The notes beneath the pieces were generated by a model. The model was not told the DNA's origin. It made no database searches and saw nothing but the letters and a program-made list of their open reading frames with translations. From a virus, in IMG/VR virus record IMGVR_UViG_3300031696_000046, positions 1 to 26,710 of that record: a stretch of 26,710 nucleotides of DNA; one strand, given 5' to 3'. The first letter of the stretch is position 1, and every line of letters starts with the position of its first letter. Below, piece by piece: positions 15,333 to 20,952 of this stretch. The position numbers were made by a program, and so were the translations under genes.

Positions 15333-16125
15333 TTTCGTATGGGGTGACGAACTCGAAGGTTTCGATACCAACCCAACAACACATTGGCCTCATACATTTG
15401 GCCACCAACTTGCGGAGAAACTAGACATTGATTATGATAACATTGCTGCGTGTGGTAACTGCAATCAAAAAATATTTCGAGACACGATAGACTACTTGAC
15501 TACAAAAGACGTACCGTCACACATGGTGATATTGTGGTCAGACCCCATTCGAAAAGAAACGTTACTTGAAGTCACTGAAGAAGACGAAAAAAGTATGCTC
15601 AAGGTTCCTCGTTCTATATCTATGACACAGTGGCACGAAAATCGATTCCAAGACCTTGAACTCTCTATGTCACCACGTATTGTTCAAGAATTTTCTAACC
15701 ACCATATATTCAATGAGGTCAAGACCTTTAAACGTGATAGAAGAACGGTTGACGTATACCTATCTACTTTTTGTACAGGGATGACCCATCAATTATCACT
15801 GATGTTGGCGATGCAGACTTTATGTGACAGTATGAATATTAAGTTGGTGCAGGGTATATTCCATAGGAATGCTCGAATTGAACTGGCCAAATACCTAACA
15901 AGGATTGAGAGACAGAAGGAAACTAGTCAACAGGTAAAGGATTGGAGACTCTGGGTCTTTAGTGTACTAGAAAAACTTCGACCTGAGTGTCAGGTTGGAT
16001 TGAGTGAGGGTGATGATAAAACCCTAAGAGACTTTCAGGAACCGAGACCACTTAAAAAACAAGGTCATCCAGACGAACAAGCGCACAAAGCATTCACTGA
16101 GTATATTGTGGAGTTATTCCCGTGA
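15310..16125 (+). CDS. SGNH-hydrolase-like protein
   Basis: 271 residues. It starts with GCSFVWGDEL (residues 6-15), the block I pattern of SGNH/GDSL-type esterases, with Ser8 as candidate nucleophile. ACGNCNQ (47-53) fits block III (Gly49, Asn52). The end has GHPDEQAH (252-259), where Asp255 and His259 could complete the site, as in related phage proteins that end in a GHPxxxxH pattern. SGNH proteins cleave or transfer acyl groups such as acetyl on sugars. SD AAGGGG lies about 7 bases before the ATG. Between two acyl-activating folds, this could transfer or edit the acyl group, but no substrate is visible. A GTG start of the next gene overlaps its end by 4 bases. Confidence 0.65.
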   Translation: MLLLNGCSFVWGDELEGFDTNPTTHWPHTFGHQLAEKLDIDYDNIAACGNCNQKIFRDTIDYLTTKDVPSHMVILWSDPIRKETLLEVTEEDEKSMLKVPRSISMTQWHENRFQDLELSMSPRIVQEFSNHHIFNEVKTFKRDRRTVDVYLSTFCTGMTHQLSLMLAMQTLCDSMNIKLVQGIFHRNARIELAKYLTRIERQKETSQQVKDWRLWVFSVLEKLRPECQVGLSEGDDKTLRDFQEPRPLKKQGHPDEQAHKAFTEYIVELFP

Positions 16126-17039
16126 TTATAGACCGCAACATAATCAATAAAGACCTGTTTATTAATGACATGAATCAGGAAGAGTTCTTTATATTGATAA
16201 ACAGATTTAAACATATGTTATTACAGAGTGGGGTGCGGAAAGGAGAGGTCACCACAATTGTTATCCCCAAAGCAGGGCCACTTCAATTTGCATCTATGTT
16301 TGCGTGTTTGGAATTGGGATTACCTCTATGGCAGAATTCTGAAGCACTTTGGGACATGGATGATAAGACGATTGAGTTTATCGACAACATGAGTCCCGAA
16401 GACAAATCAAAACTACCCGTCAATAGAATCGCATTCTTTACTGAAAGTAGTATAGAGTTTCACAAAAAATTCTTCAATAACTGGGACTTGTACTGGAATA
16501 AACTAATAATATCGTGTCGCAATTATTTGCGTGTTCAAGACCTACCCAACGAGTACGATGACATACACCCTTGGTCAGTAGATGAAACTGACACAGCTTT
16601 TATTCAAAGTCAAAACTTCTGGAAACAAGAAGTTAACCCCTTCACTTACATATCTCACAAAGAGTCTATCGAACACTCACTACCATTTGTTGAAACTCAC
16701 CGAAACAAACGTGTAGGTATTACAATGTCCTACCACCACTACAATGCGTGGGAGAGGAACATACTACCATCCTTTATGTCATCCAAAGTCATCATACCTT
16801 TGGCAATCATCTCACCCGACTTATACGGTCATCGTATAGCAACTCAGTTCTTCACGAAGAGAGATATATCTAAGTTATTGGATGTTGATATTATGTACTC
16901 TGCCGAATCTGATGCTATGGAGATGGCCTTTAAGACCATGTCTAAGTTAGAAAAGGACTTCTCTACTCCACTGACAGTGATTCTCCATGACAATCAAGAC
17001 GTTATCTCTACTAAATTAAATGTAAATTATTTGAAATAA
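16122..17039 (+). CDS. Degenerate ANL-like paralogue lacking the ATP-binding loop
   Basis: 305 residues, GTG start overlapping the previous stop. Residues 34-70 (SGVRKG, then ASMFACLELGLPL) align with residues 40-72 of the upstream ANL enzyme (VGVNKG, then ASIFACAELGLRI). The region 159-181 (AFIQSQNFWKQEVNPFTYISH) aligns with the A3 loop region of that enzyme (FLVSSTSGTTGASRPITFSH), but SGTTG is replaced by a bulky, unrelated sequence. It therefore should not bind ATP in the usual way. The frame is intact, which argues for a retained non-catalytic role rather than decay. The C-terminal half is diverged and about 100 residues shorter. Possible roles are a binding or scaffold partner for the upstream enzyme. 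The gene ends just before the first repeated early promoter. Confidence 0.6.
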   Translation: MIIDRNIINKDLFINDMNQEEFFILINRFKHMLLQSGVRKGEVTTIVIPKAGPLQFASMFACLELGLPLWQNSEALWDMDDKTIEFIDNMSPEDKSKLPVNRIAFFTESSIEFHKKFFNNWDLYWNKLIISCRNYLRVQDLPNEYDDIHPWSVDETDTAFIQSQNFWKQEVNPFTYISHKESIEHSLPFVETHRNKRVGITMSYHHYNAWERNILPSFMSSKVIIPLAIISPDLYGHRIATQFFTKRDISKLLDVDIMYSAESDAMEMAFKTMSKLEKDFSTPLTVILHDNQDVISTKLNVNYLK

Positions 17040-17042
17040 TGC

Positions 17043-17071
17043 TTGACAAAGGGTGCTGTTGTTGTTATAAT
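17043..17071 (+). promoter_or_regulatory. Early-type sigma70 promoter cassette, copy 1
   Basis: TTGACA (17043-17048), a 17-base spacer and TATAAT (17066-17071). It lies 33 bases before the ATG at 17104. The 10-base palindrome TAAGTACTTA (17071-17080) covers the expected start site. Three related cassettes are at 17295, 17586 and 21777. Confidence 0.8.
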
Positions 17072-17105
17072 AAGTACTTAGTTAATCGAGTTGAGAGAGA
17101 AATAT
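17059..17105 (+). repeat. 47-bp direct repeat, copy 1 (promoter and leader)
   Basis: Identical over 47 bases to 17602-17648. It covers the last part of the spacer, the -10 box, the TAAGTACTTA palindrome and the leader with a GAGAGAG ribosome site. It was probably duplicated together with the promoter rather than being conserved by chance. Confidence 0.85.
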
Positions 17106-17286
17106 GATTGAAGTTGGTGATGTTGTTTATTGTAACTGGGGTGCGATGCATCCTACCGAAGAACTTGCTGTTACCAAGATAGAAGGTGACCGTATGTGGT
17201 GCGAAGGTGGTTTTACCATGTTGCTTCAAGACCTACGTACTATGGACGAGAACTATAGAAGTCCTATCGGTGTCTATTTATTATAA
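17104..17286 (+). CDS. Small early protein, SH3-like, function unknown
   Basis: 60 residues, acidic. It starts with IEVGDVVYCNWG, then a beta-rich chain (ELAVTKIEGDRMWCEGG), which suggests a small SH3/KOW-type barrel. I do not recognise a family. It has its own consensus promoter and a good ribosome site (GAGAGAG), so it is a single-gene early unit. In T4-like phages such small early genes often encode host-takeover proteins, but nothing here shows the target. Two cysteines are present, without a CxxC arrangement. Confidence 0.6.
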   Translation: MIEVGDVVYCNWGAMHPTEELAVTKIEGDRMWCEGGFTMLLQDLRTMDENYRSPIGVYLL

Positions 17287-17294
17287 AATAATGC

Positions 17295-17323
17295 TTGACA
17301 AACGTTGCTGTTGTTGTTATAAT
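17295..17323 (+). promoter_or_regulatory. Early-type sigma70 promoter cassette, copy 2
   Basis: TTGACA (17295-17300), a 17-base spacer and TATAAT (17318-17323), followed by TAAGTATATAA. It lies 30 bases before the ATG at 17354. The surrounding bases (GCTTGACAAA ... TTGTTGTTATAATAAGTA) match copy 1, but the leader after that differs. Confidence 0.8.
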
Positions 17324-17353
17324 AAGTATATAAAATGAGAAAAGGGAAAGAAA

Positions 17354-17578
17354 ATGTTTAAAGAACTTCAAGAATTTGGTGACTATGTCAATAGTTTTTA
17401 CGGTCAAGGTGGTATCTATGCCAAGTCTGACTATGCAACCGTCCAACAAATCGAGACTGCAATTATGACTTATATGTCAAGGTTGACTGATTTAGTCACT
17501 TGGGGTGGCGGTGACAGTCTTGATAGAGAAAGAGTTTCTGTCATTCTGACTGATGAATTAAATGTTAATCTTTACTAG
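17354..17578 (+). CDS. Small early protein of unknown function
   Basis: 74 residues, mostly helical (FKELQEFGDYVNSFYG, then ATVQQIETAIMTYMSRLTDL) with a short glycine-rich turn near residue 50. I do not recognise a family. It has its own consensus promoter (17295) and an AAGGGAAAG ribosome site. The pattern of one promoter per small gene is typical of an early takeover region. Nothing in the sequence indicates its partner. Confidence 0.6.
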   Translation: MFKELQEFGDYVNSFYGQGGIYAKSDYATVQQIETAIMTYMSRLTDLVTWGGGDSLDRERVSVILTDELNVNLY

Positions 17579-17585
17579 AAAAGTG

Positions 17586-17614
17586 TTGCCAAACGCTGCC
17601 CTTGTTGTTATAAT
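17586..17614 (+). promoter_or_regulatory. Early-type sigma70 promoter cassette, copy 3
   Basis: TTGCCA (17586-17591), a 17-base spacer and TATAAT (17609-17614). The TAAGTACTTA palindrome recurs at 17614-17623. It differs from copy 1 by one base in the -35 box (C for A), which could lower strength. It serves the gene at 17652. Confidence 0.8.
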
Positions 17615-17648
17615 AAGTACTTAGTTAATCGAGTTGAGAGAGAAATAT
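17602..17648 (+). repeat. 47-bp direct repeat, copy 2 (promoter and leader)
   Basis: Identical to 17059-17105. It ends 3 bases before the ATG at 17652 and again carries the palindrome at the expected transcription start and the GAGAGAG ribosome site. Confidence 0.85.
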
Positions 17649-17651
17649 ATC

Positions 17652-18074
17652 ATGGCCTACGTATCACAAGAAGAGAAAAAAGAACTTGCAGTCGAAATCA
17701 AGAAAGTCTGTAAGAAATACGGATACAAAGTATCCTTAGCAATCCGTCATCATAGCACTCTTGTTGCTAAAGTGAAGGGTGCAGAAGACCTGATGAAAGG
17801 TTACTGTGACGTTCAGATGACTCCAAATAAAGTACTAAAGAGAGAGTTGAACGGTTACAACAACTTCTCTGTTGAAAGAATCCTTGAAGAGTCTGCAAAG
17901 TGGGGACATGATGTTAACACTTACTGGCATTGTGAGAACTACTGTGAGAAAGGTGTTGCGTTCTTGACCGAGTTAAAGTCTGCAATGGAAGGAAAAGACT
18001 ACTTCAACGATGACGATTCAATGACCGACTACTTCCACAGAAGTCACTACACAGATATCAAACTTTACGCATGA
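17652..18074 (+). CDS. Conserved phage/plasmid hypothetical protein
   Basis: 140 residues. I chose the ATG at 17652 because the ribosome site GAGAGAG lies upstream of it; an in-frame TTG at 17634 overlaps that site. The first part (AYVSQEEKKELAVEIKKVCK, then IRHHSTLVAKVK) matches a recurrent phage and plasmid protein of unknown role. The end (TYWHCENYCEKGVAFLTELK, then DYFNDDDSMTDYFHRSHYTD) contains an acidic aromatic stretch also seen in that group. The paired histidines (RHH) might bind a metal, but I would not assign an activity. It has its own early-type promoter. Confidence 0.65.
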   Translation: MAYVSQEEKKELAVEIKKVCKKYGYKVSLAIRHHSTLVAKVKGAEDLMKGYCDVQMTPNKVLKRELNGYNNFSVERILEESAKWGHDVNTYWHCENYCEKGVAFLTELKSAMEGKDYFNDDDSMTDYFHRSHYTDIKLYA

Positions 18075-18093
18075 TATAGATAAAGGATACAGA

Positions 18094-18279
18094 ATGAGTT
18101 TTAGTTACGAACAAATTAGGGAAAGGGAGAAGGGAATCGAAGCTTTAGTCGAGTCCTGTCAACAAGAACTTAATGAGTTTCCGAAGGTTGGAAACGAAGA
18201 ACAGGTTGCGAGTGTGACATATTTACTTGGTGAATATGAGACAATGTTATCGGAATTTCGTCAACATTACGGTCTGTGA
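18094..18279 (+). CDS. Small helical protein of unknown function
   Basis: 61 residues, predicted as two long helices (YEQIREREKGIEALVESCQQ, then EQVASVTYLLGEYETMLSEF) with a short turn. It has a clear AAAGGA site before the ATG. It lies 19 bases after the previous gene, and there is no separate promoter cassette, so it is probably co-transcribed. No family recognised. It could be a small helical-hairpin inhibitor or adaptor, as is common in early phage regions, but this is not shown. Confidence 0.55.
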   Translation: MSFSYEQIREREKGIEALVESCQQELNEFPKVGNEEQVASVTYLLGEYETMLSEFRQHYGL

Positions 18280-18323
18280 AGAATTTATAACGTATATATA
18301 ATATTATAAGAGAGTAAAAAATA

Positions 18324-18746
18324 ATGGAAAAAGAAGTATTTGAAATCTTCGAAGATTTCACTAAACTAACAAACAAGAAAGACAAAGTTCTTTTCTTACA
18401 GGAACAGGGTAATCTAGTACCCGCAGTAAAAGATGTCATTCGAGGTTGTTTTGATGAACGACTATCATTTGTCTTACCCGAAGGTAGTCCTCCGTACACT
18501 CCAAATAGACCAGAAAGCGTACCGTCATCTTTAAAGATGTTGCATCGACAATTCGGTAATTTCGTGGTTGGTGCGAGAGCGGGACAACTATCTAAGATGC
18601 AAATCGAAAACCAATTTATTCAGATGTTAGAAAGTATCCATGCAGAGGATGCCCTAATAGTACTGGACATGGTGGCAAAGAAGTCACCAGTAAAAGGATT
18701 GACTAAGAAATTAGTGTTGGAGGCTTTCCCCAAACTTCTATCTTAA
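18324..18746 (+). CDS. Conserved T4-like marine phage protein (DUF6433-like)
   Basis: 140 residues. The pattern KDVIRGCFDERLSFVLPEGS, then PPYTPNRPESVPSSL, then FIQMLESIHAEDALIVLDMV, ending GLTKKLVLEAFPKLL, matches a conserved small protein family of cyanophages and related phages, probably DUF6433. It is a single domain, helical, and its function is unknown. The intergenic stretch before it is AT-rich, with TATAAT at 18297-18302 but a poor -35 match, so a promoter there is possible. AGAGAG provides the ribosome site. It probably belongs to the early/middle region. Confidence 0.75.
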   Translation: MEKEVFEIFEDFTKLTNKKDKVLFLQEQGNLVPAVKDVIRGCFDERLSFVLPEGSPPYTPNRPESVPSSLKMLHRQFGNFVVGARAGQLSKMQIENQFIQMLESIHAEDALIVLDMVAKKSPVKGLTKKLVLEAFPKLLS

Positions 18747-18796
18747 TTTTGTAATGTTCTTCTAACCCCAACTAGTAATAGAAACAAGGAGCACAT

Positions 18797-18970
18797 ATGC
18801 CAAGAAACCAAATAGAGAGATTGAAAAACGATAGTCGAGAACTTGACCAATACATTCACCGTCTCAAGAAAAAAGGACGAGACAACCTTGCTCACAAGTT
18901 ATCGAAAAAGAAAACGTTCCTCAATCAAACTATTGCCGAGTACGAACAAACTCAACTTTCTCTAGCATAA
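18797..18970 (+). CDS. Short basic helical phage protein
   Basis: 57 residues, rich in Lys, Arg and Gln: IERLKNDSRELDQYIHRLKK, then HKLSKKKTFLNQTIAEYEQ. It is likely one helical hairpin or coiled coil. A good AAGGAG lies 7 bases before the ATG, and the frame is open for all 57 codons. Similar short basic helical proteins follow the DUF6433-like gene in related phages. The function is unknown; the charge pattern would fit binding to nucleic acid or to another coiled coil. Confidence 0.6.
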   Translation: MPRNQIERLKNDSRELDQYIHRLKKKGRDNLAHKLSKKKTFLNQTIAEYEQTQLSLA

Positions 18971-18982
18971 AAAGGTAGGTGA

Positions 18983-18990
18983 TATAAATC
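18983..18990 (+). promoter_or_regulatory. Possible late-type promoter variant upstream of panD
   Basis: TATAAATC, a 7 of 8 match to the late box TATAAATA, in the gap before panD. Transcription would start near 18996, at the foot of the hairpin at 18995-19014. It is weaker evidence than the two exact boxes elsewhere. Confidence 0.35.
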
Positions 18991-18994
18991 TCGT

Positions 18995-19014
18995 AGGGGG
19001 CAGCAATGCTCCCT
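18995..19014 (+). terminator. GNRA-loop hairpin before panD
   Basis: An 8-bp stem (AGGGGGCA / TGCTCCCT, one G-U pair) with a GCAA tetraloop. It may end transcripts from the region upstream, but only TTC follows, so the U-run is poor. It also covers an ATG (19006) that is in frame with panD. The hairpin would hide that codon and its AGGGGG, which favours the start at 19039. Confidence 0.5.
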
Positions 19015-19038
19015 TCGTCATTCTGGAATTCAATAAAT

Positions 19039-19365
19039 ATGTTATTAACAATGTTAAAATCGAAAATACACGGGGCAACAGTTACTCAGTGTGATTTACA
19101 TTATGAAGGGTCGATTAAGATTGACCGTAATTGGATGCGTAAAGTCGGTATCCTTCCTAATGAACAGGTAGATGTAGTTAACCTAAATACAGGTGGACGT
19201 TGGACAACCTATGCAATTGAAGGTAATGTTGCGGAGATAGGTGTCAATGGTGCTGGTGCAAGACTTGCTATGGAAGGTGACGAAGTCATTATCATGGCAT
19301 ACTGTCAGGTATCTCCACTGAAAGCGAAATGGATGAAACCCAAAATATTAATACAGGATTTGTGA
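19039..19365 (+). CDS. panD: Aspartate 1-decarboxylase (pyruvoyl enzyme)
   Basis: 108 residues. PanD decarboxylates aspartate to beta-alanine, the precursor of pantothenate and CoA. The chain self-cleaves at Gly24-Ser25 to make a pyruvoyl group. From the ATG at 19039, numbering matches E. coli PanD through the N-terminus: Lys9, His11, Tyr22, Glu23, Gly24-Ser25 (HYEGS), then Arg54, Thr57 and Tyr58, and Asn70-Gly71 (VNGAGA). All these catalytic or processing residues are present. The enzyme is shorter than E. coli PanD (126) at its C-terminus. An in-frame ATG at 19006 would add 11 residues not found in PanD and sits in a hairpin. The ribosome site (GGA, 11 bases upstream) is weak. The next gene follows after one base. 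This is unusual cargo for a phage. Confidence 0.9.
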   Translation: MLLTMLKSKIHGATVTQCDLHYEGSIKIDRNWMRKVGILPNEQVDVVNLNTGGRWTTYAIEGNVAEIGVNGAGARLAMEGDEVIIMAYCQVSPLKAKWMKPKILIQDL

Positions 19366-19366
19366 T

Positions 19367-19612
19367 ATGCCTTTATATACGATAGTAAACAAAAAGACCG
19401 AAGACAAACAGACCGTGATGTGTTCTTACGTTGCGTTACAAGAAAAATTGGTAGAACTTGGTGAAGACTGGCGACAAGAGATTGGCGCTCCAGCTCTTAT
19501 CACTCAATCGGGTTCAGTACTCAGTAAGACATCTGGTGATTTTCAGAATCTTATGGGTAAAATTGCTAAAGGCGCTGGTGGTGATAGAGAGGGGGTGAAT
19601 ATTAAATCATGA
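19367..19612 (+). CDS. FmdB-like small phage protein
   Basis: 81 residues. The N-terminus MPLYTIVNKKTEDKQTVMC resembles the N-terminal strand of FmdB-like zinc-ribbon proteins. The cysteine pairs that would hold zinc are not present (one Cys only), so this is a derived form. Similar short proteins, with an MPxYxFxNKxT start and an FKDVLxxIAxxH-like helix near the end, occur near phoH in marine T4-like phages; here that helix is FQNLMGKIAKG. The function is unknown. It begins one base after panD and overlaps phoH by 4 bases (ATGA), so all three are probably co-transcribed. Confidence 0.55.
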   Translation: MPLYTIVNKKTEDKQTVMCSYVALQEKLVELGEDWRQEIGAPALITQSGSVLSKTSGDFQNLMGKIAKGAGGDREGVNIKS

Positions 19613-20295
19613 GTATGAAACGTCTAAAGATAGACCACTTGTTAACATATCAACCCATCACCGAAAATCAAAGACTGGCATACGAAGCATTCAAGGAAGG
19701 AGACCATCTCGTTCTTTGCGGTTCTGCGGGTACTGGTAAATCCTTTGTTGGAATGTATCTCGCACTACAGGACGTACTTGATAAGTCTTACGAACAGAAT
19801 AAACTTGTTATAGTAAGAAGTGTTGTTCCTACTAGAGAGATGGGTTACCTGCCCGGCTCAGTAGAAGAAAAGTTCGCACCCTATACCGCACCCTATAAAT
19901 CTATCGCTACCGAACTCTTTAATGAGAAGATGGCATACGATATTCTGGAAACACAAGGTGTCATTGAGTTTGTATCAACATCGTTTATACGTGGTACTAC
20001 TCTGGACAACTGTATCGTGATGGTAGATGAGATGCAGAATCTCACCTTTCACGAACTAGATTCAATCATCACAAGGGTAGGTAAGAATAGTCGTATCATC
20101 TTCTGTGGTGATTACTATCAGTCTGACCTAAGTAAAGAGTCGGACAAGAACGGAATACTTCACTTCATGAATATCATGGAAGTGATGAATAATTTTACAA
20201 CCGTGGAATTTGGATGGGCGGACATCGTTCGTTCGGACTTCGTAAGAGACTATATAATGACAAAGGATATGGTTGAAAGAAACCTAATCAAATAG
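19609..20295 (+). CDS. phoH: PhoH-like ATPase
   Basis: 228 residues. Walker A GSAGTGKS (residues 38-45) with Lys44, and Walker B CIVMVDEMQN with Asp140-Glu141. RSVVPTREMGYLPG and GTTLDNCIV are the typical PhoH landmarks. PhoH is widespread in marine phages and is often called a phosphate-stress gene, though its biochemical role is still unsettled; related PhoH proteins act with RNases or as RNA helicases. The domain is single, without the PIN domain of PhoH2. It overlaps its upstream neighbour by 4 bases. Whether phosphate controls it cannot be seen, as no pho-box is evident to me. Confidence 0.9.
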   Translation: MSMKRLKIDHLLTYQPITENQRLAYEAFKEGDHLVLCGSAGTGKSFVGMYLALQDVLDKSYEQNKLVIVRSVVPTREMGYLPGSVEEKFAPYTAPYKSIATELFNEKMAYDILETQGVIEFVSTSFIRGTTLDNCIVMVDEMQNLTFHELDSIITRVGKNSRIIFCGDYYQSDLSKESDKNGILHFMNIMEVMNNFTTVEFGWADIVRSDFVRDYIMTKDMVERNLIK

Positions 20296-20342
20296 AACTG
20301 TAACGATAGATAATAACATCTGTCAAATTTAGGAGAAGTACC

Positions 20343-20486
20343 ATGTGGGCATTCATATTAATCGCTTTACTTATTGGCTCAGCTAGCAACAAACAACTAA
20401 CAGAAAAATGCGAAAAGGAAGTTAAAACCAATATCGCAGATAGTATGTACGAGTGTACAAATTACTATCGTACTAGGTTGAAGTAA
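20343..20486 (+). CDS. Tiny membrane-anchored protein beside the endolysin
   Basis: 47 residues. An N-terminal hydrophobic helix (MWAFILIALLIGSAS) could be a membrane anchor or a signal peptide, followed by a charged tail with two cysteines (Cys23, Cys38) 15 residues apart. A strong TAGGAGAAG precedes the ATG, and the endolysin starts 1 base after the stop. A small exported or inner-membrane protein next to an M15 peptidase suggests a lysis accessory such as a spanin-like or anti-holin factor, but its length and sequence match no family I can name. No lipobox is visible. Confidence 0.6.
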   Translation: MWAFILIALLIGSASNKQLTEKCEKEVKTNIADSMYECTNYYRTRLK

Positions 20487-20487
20487 G

Positions 20488-20952
20488 ATGAAATTAAGTA
20501 AAAACTTCACACTCAAAGAGTTCACAAAGTCTATGACTGCGACTCGATTGGGTATCGACAACACACCTGAAGGTGAACATCTAATAGCGGCACAACACCT
20601 GTTCACTCAAGTCGTTCAACACGTTAGAGACCATTTCGGTATCACCCGTATCAATTCGGGTTACCGTTCCCCTGCACTGAACGAAGCTGTAGGTGGGTCT
20701 TCACGGTCACAACATTGTAAGGGCCAAGCAGTTGACTTGGAATGTGATAAGGCGGATAACCTTGTTGTTGCACAATGGATTAGGGACAACCTAGAGTTTG
20801 ACCAAATCATCTCTGAGTTCTATACTGACGGTGACCCATCATCTGGTTGGGTTCATGTGACATATGTGAGTCCTGAAGAGAACCGTAAGAAGTGTTTGAC
20901 TGCACAACGTGTGGACGGTAAGACACAGTATTCGGTTGGTCTGCCTGAGTGA
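20488..20952 (+). CDS. M15-family peptidase, probable endolysin
   Basis: 154 residues. His76, Asp83 and His123 form the zinc-binding triad (SQHCKGQAVD, then GWVHVTY). INSGYRSPALN (about residues 55-65) is the conserved substrate-binding turn. This is the M15_3 family, D-Ala-D-Ala-type carboxypeptidases and endopeptidases that cut peptidoglycan cross-links. In phages they act as endolysins. No signal peptide is present, so export needs the holin. Overlap with the next GTG start (GTGA) couples it to a glycosyltransferase gene. The holin is 10 kb upstream in the window, which is odd for a lysis cassette but common in T4-like phages. Confidence 0.85.
   Translation: MKLSKNFTLKEFTKSMTATRLGIDNTPEGEHLIAAQHLFTQVVQHVRDHFGITRINSGYRSPALNEAVGGSSRSQHCKGQAVDLECDKADNLVVAQWIRDNLEFDQIISEFYTDGDPSSGWVHVTYVSPEENRKKCLTAQRVDGKTQYSVGLPE

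Noticed and set aside
17043-17614. Repeated cassettes as a possible CRISPR-like array
   Set aside because: The repeats are promoters with open genes between them, the spacing is irregular, and there is no cas gene.
19032-19039. AATAAATA overlapping the panD start as a late promoter
   Set aside because: It would start transcription after the panD start codon, so it cannot serve panD.
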